Below, piece by piece: positions 1-4,241 of a stretch of 5,493 nt of DNA; the first letter of the stretch is position 1, and every line of letters starts with the position of its first letter. The stretch covers positions 1 to 5,493 of the forward strand of contig JABIME010000157.1 of the NCBI GenBank assembly GCA_018654125.1, written 5' to 3'. Below the pieces are notes generated by a model, which was given only the letters and a program-made list of their open reading frames with translations, did no database searches and had not been told where the DNA came from. Origin of the DNA: Candidatus Cloacimonadota bacterium (GTDB lineage: Bacteria > Cloacimonadota > Cloacimonadia > Cloacimonadales > TCS61). The position numbers and the translations under genes are program-made.

Positions 1-238
1 GAAATTTAGGAATAACAATTACATCAAAGATAACTGCATGAGCCACTCCATCAGAAAGTATTCTACCAAAACCAATTAATTTGTCATCAATATAAGCAGA
101 AATGCAATGTGAACTGTTTTGAATGCTCAGAATAAGTTCTTCAGGTGTTAATTTGTAATCTTGGTTCCAGTTAGTTGTTTCAAATAAGTCAAAATATTCT
201 TGTTGTGAAGGAAGTGAAGTAGTAAAAAGGGGCTTCAT
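1..238 (-). CDS. GNAT-family N-acetyltransferase, N-terminal part (cut by window edge)
   Basis: Reading leftward from the ATG at 238-236, an open frame runs off the window after 79 full codons. The protein begins MKPLFTTSLPSQQEYFDLFE. It continues with a segment rich in predicted strands (about residues 46-79) containing DDKLIGFGRILSDGVAHA and then FDVIVIPKF. This is the pattern of GNAT strands beta2-beta4. In the family, the V-I-x-P-(Y/F) stretch comes just before the acetyl-CoA pyrophosphate loop (Q/R-x-x-G-x-G/A), which would lie just outside the window. Proteins of this small subgroup are usually about 130-150 residues, so roughly half is seen. The substrate cannot be inferred. The start is 8 bp after the stop of the sulfur-carrier gene, which suggests co-transcription. 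No strong ribosome binding site is visible; the nearest purine-rich stretch (GTGGCGG) lies in the 3' end of the upstream gene, within a possible hairpin. The family call is firm, but a functional link to the AOR cluster is not established. Confidence 0.85.
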   Translation of the reverse strand, partial: MKPLFTTSLPSQQEYFDLFETTNWNQDYKLTPEELILSIQNSSHCISAYIDDKLIGFGRILSDGVAHAVIFDVIVIPKF

Positions 239-246
239 TAATTAGA

Positions 247-272
247 TTATCCGCCACTAATCAGGTGGATAA
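247..272 (-). promoter_or_regulatory. Possible hairpin at the end of the sulfur-carrier gene, before the GNAT start
   Basis: On the minus-strand transcript, UUAUCCACC (from 272-264) can pair with GGCGGAUAA (from 255-247). This gives a 9-bp stem with one A-C mismatch around an 8-nt loop. The right arm contains the codons for the terminal Gly-Gly, the UAA stop and the only purine-rich stretch ahead of the GNAT start at 238. No U-tract follows, so it does not look like an intrinsic terminator. It could couple GNAT translation to ribosomes finishing the upstream gene, or it may be chance: the arms are mostly fixed by coding sequence. Confidence 0.3.
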
Positions 273-450
273 CTTTCACATCAGCACCTGGTTGAACGAA
301 AGTAGTTGCATACTCATTTTTCTTAACTAGCTTTCCATCCACTTTTATTACCAACATTCTGAAAGTGTAATTCATTCTTTTCAGAATTTCAATAATATTC
401 ATATCTTCTTCCCAGTTCAGGGAAATCTCGTTTACAGTTATTTTTTTCAT
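247..450 (-). CDS. thiS: ThiS/MoaD-type sulfur carrier protein
   Basis: This is a 67-residue protein with the length and beta-grasp (ubiquitin-like) pattern of ThiS/MoaD. It has an N-terminal beta-hairpin (MKKITVNEISLNW), a helix (about residues 17-25), VIKVDGKLVKK, then the family-typical GADVKVIHLISGG ending in the diglycine tail (Gly66-Gly67). In this family the terminal Gly is adenylated by a ThiF/MoeB-type E1 enzyme and converted to a thiocarboxylate that donates sulfur. The HLISGG ending resembles ThiS more than canonical MoaD, which is longer (about 80 residues). The gene begins 3 bp after the stop of the adenylyltransferase gene without a clear ribosome binding site, implying translational coupling. 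With an AOR gene upstream and no visible thiG or thiH, my inference is that it supplies the dithiolene sulfur of the AOR pterin cofactor. Thiamine thiazole synthesis remains possible if it also serves distant thi genes. Confidence 0.9.
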   Translation of the reverse strand: MKKITVNEISLNWEEDMNIIEILKRMNYTFRMLVIKVDGKLVKKNEYATTFVQPGADVKVIHLISGG

Positions 451-453
451 ATT

Positions 454-1062
454 CTATAATTTACTCAGCAAAATTTCTAAGGCAAGGTTTGCCTGCATAT
501 TTGCCACAATTCCTACTCGTGGAGCCATGGGGGAGATGCCTTCAATTAGATTCGTTTCTTCATCTCCGCAAATGTAAAGATTATCAATTTTTCTTGTATG
601 AAGAATATCATTCTTTCCCCAACCAGTTAATCCAGATGCAGCAATAAGCGGTTTTTTTGGAAAATTCGTAAGCCATGTCTCTATCAGCATTGATTTCATC
701 TCCGCTTTATCAAAAGCTTCGATCATTATGTCCACATCTTTGTATATGAAAGGAATACTCTCTTCATTCAGTTTGATCTCATGTACTTGATACTGTGAAA
801 ATGGACTGATCTTTTTCAAATTTTCCAGCAGTGCTATAACTTTCGGCATTCCAATCTGATCCATAAAGAATTGCTGCCTGTTCAAGTTGGAAGGTTCTAT
901 TCTATCGAAGTCGGCAACTATTAGCTTGCCAATACCAGCTCTTGTTAGCGATACTGCAATGTTGGAACCCAGTCCACCAGCTCCTGCAATTCCAATTACA
1001 GCTTTCTGTAATGTTGGAATTATCTTCGGATCGTGTGCTGAAAAAAAATCTTTCTTATTCAT
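454..1062 (-). CDS. thiF: ThiF/HesA/MoeB-family sulfur-carrier adenylyltransferase (short form)
   Basis: This 202-residue protein has an E1-like Rossmann fold. The nucleotide loop GAGGLGS is at residues 27-33, then LIVADFDRIEPSNLNRQQ (48-65), where Asp51/Asp53 and the SNLNRQ motif bind ATP-Mg. Next come GMPKV (71-75, with the conserved Lys74) and IEAFDKAEMK (114-123). The C-terminal part carries SGLTGWG, LYICGDE and a helix with APRVGIVANMQANLALEILL. These features match the short 'ThiF family 2' better than MoeB or classical ThiF (about 240-250 residues). The CxxC zinc pairs of MoeB are absent, the only cysteine is Cys165, and the N-terminal R-Y-x-R-Q arginine-finger region of MoeB is not recognisable. 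The role is ATP-dependent adenylation of the diglycine tail of the carrier encoded 3 bp downstream. The ATG at 1062 is the only sensible start, since the next Met is at residue 67, but it has no good Shine-Dalgarno sequence. A run of eight T occupies codons 5-8. By context it probably serves pterin-cofactor rather than thiamine synthesis (inference). Confidence 0.9.
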   Translation of the reverse strand: MNKKDFFSAHDPKIIPTLQKAVIGIAGAGGLGSNIAVSLTRAGIGKLIVADFDRIEPSNLNRQQFFMDQIGMPKVIALLENLKKISPFSQYQVHEIKLNEESIPFIYKDVDIMIEAFDKAEMKSMLIETWLTNFPKKPLIAASGLTGWGKNDILHTRKIDNLYICGDEETNLIEGISPMAPRVGIVANMQANLALEILLSKL

Positions 1063-1070
1063 AATACAAA

Positions 1071-1093
1071 GAAAGGGGCTATTAACCCCTTTC
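1071..1093 (-). terminator. Terminator-like intercistronic stem-loop between aor and thiF
   Basis: GAAAGGGG (1071-1078) and CCCCTTTC (1086-1093) form a perfect 8-bp stem around a 7-nt loop. It sits in the 48-bp gap after the AOR stop codon (1111-1113) and ends only 8 bp before the thiF ATG. On the minus-strand transcript the stem is followed by UUUGUAUU, a short, interrupted U-rich stretch. It could therefore act as a partial intrinsic terminator, an mRNA 3'-end stabiliser or a processing site that sets a high AOR to low maturation-enzyme ratio. The plus-strand direction lacks a U-tract. The stem is certain from sequence, but termination is not. Confidence 0.5.
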
Positions 1094-1110
1094 GATTAAT
1101 ATATTCTCGA

Positions 1111-3264
1111 TTATTGTAACGGCTCAACGATTTCCAAAACTTCAGGAAGATCCATTCCAATATCTCTTAGATGTTCTACTTTTGGAATACCACCCTTTGT
1201 CCAACCACGTCGCTTATAAACTGCATCTAGAAGTTGTTCATACTGCCCTTCTTTATATTCACGCAAGATGGCAACTTTCTCCTCAGTAGATTTTCCATCG
1301 GTATCAACTTTAAGAATATCATTTAACTGTCCATCATATCGTTCATCACGTGATTCATATTCTGCAACAGTAACAGGACCAGCAGCTCTGTAAGGCTGAG
1401 CATCATGTTTTCTAAGACCGTAACCTCTACGAATATTAAAAGTTCTTTGGAAGTTATAAACTCGTTCAGATTGTCTAATCATTTCTGCTTTATCTATGTT
1501 CAAGCCTGTAACTGCATTAAAAATAGTCACATAATTCTGAACATGCTCAGGAACTTTTCCTGGTTCGTCAGTTTCTGCATTATCAGCAGGTTCCACATCA
1601 TTCCAAGGAAGCTTGCATAAGCCCATGAGTCCGAACCATGTTCTAAACATTGGGAAATAATGAAGTGCTTCGGCTTTATCTTCAAAAGTAGGAATTTGTT
1701 TGTTAACCATATCCATGAATATCAACCATGCTTCATCATGCTGAGGACCTTTATTAGTCATGGCATAACCACCTTGCTGAGCTAAAGATTCTTTAGAAAC
1801 ATACTGAGAATATTCCAAACCTTTGTTTTCCATTCCAATGTCATTCATGAAATTTATGTCTGCACCAAATTCTTTAGCAAAATATGCTTTCATTTTTCTA
1901 ATGCCGAGTCCCGCAATTACTCCAAAACCTTCACCACGAGCCATCTGATGCATTAGTTCAATTGCTGCATCTGCGTTTCCAAATGTTAATTCCAAACCAC
2001 CAGTTTGCTCTTTATTTAAAATTCCAGCTTCATAACATTCCATCAAAAATGCTGTAAGTGTTCCAAATGAGATTGTATCAATTCCATAAGTGTCGCAATA
2101 GAAATTTGCTTCGATAATGTAATCAGCATCAAAGATACCACAGTTAGATCCAACACCACCAACTGTTTCATATTCCGGCCCATCAACAATAACTTTATCG
2201 CCTTTGTAAGGTCCTGTTTTTAGTTCAAATCCATCAACAGCTTTTGCACAAGCCATCGTACATCCAATCCAACAACCATCAAAAACACCTTGTGTAAATT
2301 TGGAACGCCATACGCTCGAGTGAATATTCATAATATCTTTGTGAGAACCGTATTGAAAGTTTTTAGTTGGGAGCAGATCATAATCATCCATAATCTCTAC
2401 AAGATGCGCAGTACCTTCTTTTCTCATACGGCATTGATCATCATCAAGTTCACGCATTTCTTTATTAAATTTGGCACCGCATTCTTTAATTGCTTCCATA
2501 TCAACAACATGATTTGCATCTGGTTTAATGCTTTCTGCAATTGCAACAATAGCTTTGATTTTCTTATTTCTAAGAACAGATCCAATTCCACCACGTCCAG
2601 CTTGTTTCAAACGAACTTTCTTTCTCTTCTTATCATAAAAACTAAAATTAAGAACACCAATATTACTGTTCTCAGCAGCAAGACCAGCCGAAACAACAGA
2701 AACCAGATTTTTTTTATTTTCAGATTCAGCATACATATCTGTAAGTTGCTCAGCTAATATATGACTATCAACAGCTTCTTCTGGAGCTTCTTCTATACGA
2801 ACAACACCTTCTTTTCCATCGATAATTACAATAACATCTTTCTCAGCTTTTCCTTGAACCTCTAAAGCATCAAATCCTGCATATTTCAAGAAAGGACCGA
2901 AATATCCACCAACGTTACTATCAATAACAATATCTGTGAGAGGAGAGAGTGCAACACCAAGCGATTTTCCAGCTCCGGCATACTGTGTGATCCCACCAAT
3001 TGGTCCCGGAGAAATGATGATTTCATTCTCAGGATCATCCCATTTTGTGTCGGGTTTTGTGGCATCCCAAAGCAGTTTTAATCCAAATCCTTTTCCACCA
3101 ACGAATTTGTCTTTCATAAGTTGTGTAACAGGCTTTTCTTTGATCTTATTAGATCCAAGATCAACATGCAATGTTCTGTTTGTATAGCCTTTTTCGATCT
3201 CTCCTAATGTATAAGAGTAATCTTTTAAAAGTTTGTGCTTAGACTTCATCTCAGTTAGGTTCAT
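1111..3264 (-). CDS. aor: Aldehyde:ferredoxin oxidoreductase family protein (tungsten/molybdenum pterin enzyme)
   Basis: This 717-residue protein has the AOR architecture throughout. An N-terminal pterin-binding domain carries TLHVDLG (31-37), FVGGKGFGLKLLWD (54-67), SPGPIGG and AGRGGIGSVLRNKKIKAIVA (222-241). A middle domain holds the cluster ligands Cys331, Cys335 and Cys339, then PEYETVGGVGSNCG (363-376) and DTYGIDTISFG (391-401). NKGPQHDEAW (504-513) has a candidate active-site His509, and GLMGLCKLPW (545-554) carries the fourth cluster ligand, Cys550. The family oxidises aldehydes to acids, or runs the reverse, with ferredoxin in the cytoplasm, using a W/Mo bis-pyranopterin and one [4Fe-4S] cluster. 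The protein is longer than the classical Pyrococcus AOR (about 605 residues). It has about 26 extra charged residues at the N-terminus (not a signal peptide) and an extended C-terminus, including an acidic/lysine-rich stretch around 645-680. Two motifs deviate: the cysteines are spaced CX3CX3C rather than CX2CX3C, and the second DXXGLC motif has Gly545 instead of Asp. The exact substrate cannot be told, and no electron-transfer subunit gene is adjacent. The ATG at 3264 is supported by AAGGAG six bases upstream. Confidence 0.93.
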   Translation of the reverse strand: MNLTEMKSKHKLLKDYSYTLGEIEKGYTNRTLHVDLGSNKIKEKPVTQLMKDKFVGGKGFGLKLLWDATKPDTKWDDPENEIIISPGPIGGITQYAGAGKSLGVALSPLTDIVIDSNVGGYFGPFLKYAGFDALEVQGKAEKDVIVIIDGKEGVVRIEEAPEEAVDSHILAEQLTDMYAESENKKNLVSVVSAGLAAENSNIGVLNFSFYDKKRKKVRLKQAGRGGIGSVLRNKKIKAIVAIAESIKPDANHVVDMEAIKECGAKFNKEMRELDDDQCRMRKEGTAHLVEIMDDYDLLPTKNFQYGSHKDIMNIHSSVWRSKFTQGVFDGCWIGCTMACAKAVDGFELKTGPYKGDKVIVDGPEYETVGGVGSNCGIFDADYIIEANFYCDTYGIDTISFGTLTAFLMECYEAGILNKEQTGGLELTFGNADAAIELMHQMARGEGFGVIAGLGIRKMKAYFAKEFGADINFMNDIGMENKGLEYSQYVSKESLAQQGGYAMTNKGPQHDEAWLIFMDMVNKQIPTFEDKAEALHYFPMFRTWFGLMGLCKLPWNDVEPADNAETDEPGKVPEHVQNYVTIFNAVTGLNIDKAEMIRQSERVYNFQRTFNIRRGYGLRKHDAQPYRAAGPVTVAEYESRDERYDGQLNDILKVDTDGKSTEEKVAILREYKEGQYEQLLDAVYKRRGWTKGGIPKVEHLRDIGMDLPEVLEIVEPLQ

Positions 3265-3270
3265 ACTGAA

Positions 3271-3276
3271 CTCCTT
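3271..3276 (-). promoter_or_regulatory. Ribosome binding site of aor
   Basis: AAGGAG on the minus strand lies 6 bases before the ATG at 3264. This fixes the start upstream of the family's usual N-terminus, so the extra 26 or so residues are probably real. The in-frame Met6 and the region near Gly26 have no comparable site. Confidence 0.85.
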
Positions 3277-3310
3277 ATTTTATATTTATAAAATTATTAT
3301 TAATTATTCC

Positions 3311-3339
3311 GAAAATTTAAACGAATTGGCTTATGTCAA
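3311..3339 (-). promoter_or_regulatory. Candidate sigma70-type promoter for the aor-thiF-thiS unit
   Basis: A perfect -35 hexamer TTGACA reads leftward at 3339-3334. At the usual 16-17 bp spacing the -10 position (about 3317-3311) is only AATTTT/ATTTTC, a weak match. A TAAATT lies closer, but with a short 14-bp spacer. Transcription would start near 3300, giving a leader of about 35-40 nt that contains the AAGGAG site. The candidate rests mostly on the -35 box and the position. Confidence 0.35.
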
Positions 3340-3403
3340 GCAGTTTTTGGAAAGGTTTTCTTGCAACAATTATACAATGATTCAATGGAATAATTTGCTT
3401 GAC
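3335..3403. repeat. Inverted repeat GTCAAGC / GCTTGAC between the divergent units
   Basis: GTCAAGC at 3335-3341 is the exact reverse complement of GCTTGAC at 3397-3403, with 55 bp between. Each arm contains most of an outward-facing TTGAC -35 box. The symmetry could simply be that of two divergent promoters, or it could mark paired operator sites that regulate both units. Confidence 0.4.
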
Positions 3404-3427
3404 CTTGATATAGCAACAAACTTATTT
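3399..3427 (+). promoter_or_regulatory. Candidate sigma70-type promoter for nadE
   Basis: TTGACC at 3399-3404 is a five-of-six -35 match. After a 17-bp spacer the -10 position (3422-3427) is TTATTT, which is weak. The predicted start near 3435 would leave a leader of about 30 nt with the AGGAG site at 3453-3457 inside it. The position mirrors the leftward promoter candidate. Confidence 0.35.
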
Positions 3428-3448
3428 GCAAATTGATATTTTTGATAT
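3405..3448 (+). repeat. Three TTGATAT direct repeats and a 10-bp palindrome upstream of nadE
   Basis: TTGATAT occurs at 3405-3411, 3433-3439 and 3442-3448. The perfect palindrome ATTTGCAAAT lies at 3424-3433. All fall in the short leader and core-promoter zone of nadE, a good position for an operator. NAD biosynthesis genes are often under dedicated repressors (NiaR, NrtR, NadQ families), but I do not recognise any known operator here. The background is AT-rich, so chance is possible. Confidence 0.35.
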
Positions 3449-3465
3449 AAATAGGAGTTTTTATT

Positions 3466-4233
3466 ATGCGTAAGATCGATCTTGATAATCAGGTTGAATT
3501 TATTGTGGATTTCATGCAAAGACAACTTTCTTCTGCAGGATTTTCTAAGCTTATTATTGGTTTATCCGGAGGAATTGATTCTTCTGTTACAGCTGCTTTA
3601 TGCGTGAAAGCTGTTGGAAGAGAAAATGTTTTTGGCATGATGTTACCTTACCGGAAGAGTCATCCAGATAGTTTTAATGATGCAGTAAAAGTCGCTGAAT
3701 TATTGGGGATTTATTATGAAACTGTCGATATATCTCCAATGGTAGATTCCTATTTTGATAAATTTGAGAAGGATGCAGATATTCTTCGTAGAGGTAACAG
3801 GATGGCACGTGAGAGGATGTGTGTGCTCTTTGATCTATCTGCAAAGTATAAAGCATTAGTGGCTGGTACCGGTAATTTGTCGGAATTGATGATCGGTTAT
3901 TGCACTCAATATGGTGATAGTGCTTGCGCTTTTGAACCAATAGGCCATCTGTATAAAACGGAAGTTTATGAAATTGCAGAGATATTAGGTCTTCCAAAAA
4001 GTGTGATCACAAAAAAACCTACTGCAGATCTTTGGGAAGGGCAAACTGACGAAGATGAAATGGGAATAACTTATGCTGAACTTGATGAGATCTTATACCA
4101 TATGCTTGAATTAAAGACTGATGAGCAAGAATTGATCTCAACATTTACTGAAAAGAGAATAGAGAAAGTAAAAAAGATGATAAAGAACTCGGAATTCAAA
4201 AGAAATATGCCACCTTCACCGGAAATGATATAG
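3466..4233 (+). CDS. nadE: NH3-dependent NAD(+) synthetase
   Basis: This 255-residue protein catalyses the last step of NAD synthesis: nicotinate adenine dinucleotide is adenylated by ATP and amidated by ammonia. It is cytoplasmic and acts as a homodimer in characterised members. The N-type ATP pyrophosphatase loop SGGIDSS is at residues 34-40. GTGNLSE (134-140), the GYCTQYGDSACAFEPIGHLYKT region (144-165) and KPTADLWEGQTDEDEMG (184-200) are the diagnostic NadE blocks for ATP, Mg and substrate binding. Its length matches the ammonia-dependent form. There is no N-terminal nitrilase/glutaminase domain, so free ammonia or a separate amidotransferase must supply nitrogen. The ATG is preceded by AGGAG at 3453-3457 with 8-nt spacing. 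It is the first gene of the rightward unit, divergent from aor, and its stop codon overlaps the ribosome binding site of the next gene, which suggests tight co-expression. Nothing is missing or broken. Confidence 0.96.
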   Translation: MRKIDLDNQVEFIVDFMQRQLSSAGFSKLIIGLSGGIDSSVTAALCVKAVGRENVFGMMLPYRKSHPDSFNDAVKVAELLGIYYETVDISPMVDSYFDKFEKDADILRRGNRMARERMCVLFDLSAKYKALVAGTGNLSELMIGYCTQYGDSACAFEPIGHLYKTEVYEIAEILGLPKSVITKKPTADLWEGQTDEDEMGITYAELDEILYHMLELKTDEQELISTFTEKRIEKVKKMIKNSEFKRNMPPSPEMI

Positions 4234-4236
4234 GAG
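4232..4236 (+). promoter_or_regulatory. Ribosome binding site that supports a TTG start, overlapping the nadE stop
   Basis: AGGAG begins inside the nadE TAG stop and lies 5 bases before the TTG at 4242. It decides the start of the next gene. The next in-frame Met is codon 22, which would remove three of the clustered cysteines (Cys9, Cys12, Cys21), so TTG is preferred. Confidence 0.75.
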
Positions 4237-4241
4237 AGAAT

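Noticed and set aside
887..1099. A 70-codon plus-strand open frame opposite the ThiF-like gene
   Set aside because: It mirrors the conserved Rossmann motif of the minus-strand gene and shows Pro/Ala/Ile-rich reverse-frame composition.
2290..2757. A 155-codon plus-strand open frame inside the AOR gene
   Set aside because: It is antisense to a clearly conserved AOR region, has a low-complexity Ile/Phe/Asn/Ser-rich composition typical of reverse frames, and has no ribosome binding site or family resemblance.
1111..3264. AOR as part of a BamB-type benzoyl-CoA reductase complex
   Set aside because: No BamC-I-like subunit genes (ferredoxin, hydrogenase-like or selenoprotein subunits) are present in the window, and the substrate cannot be told from sequence alone.
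3437..3444. TATTTTTG as a Bacteroidetes-type -7 element (TAnnTTTG)
   Set aside because: No TTTG -33 element lies at the required distance upstream, and the start would fall almost on the ribosome binding site. In such AT-rich DNA the match is easily chance.
3443..3451. TGATATAAA as an extended -10 promoter for nadE
   Set aside because: It matches an extended -10 well, but transcription would start around 3458, after the AGGAG ribosome binding site, giving a leaderless-like message that wastes a good Shine-Dalgarno sequence.
3265..3465. A riboswitch or small RNA in the intergenic region
   Set aside because: No strong stems or recognisable aptamer core; the stretch is AT-rich with only short repeats.
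3674..3997. A 107-codon minus-strand open frame inside nadE
   Set aside because: It is antisense to the diagnostic NadE motifs, with no recognisable domain; a chance reverse frame.
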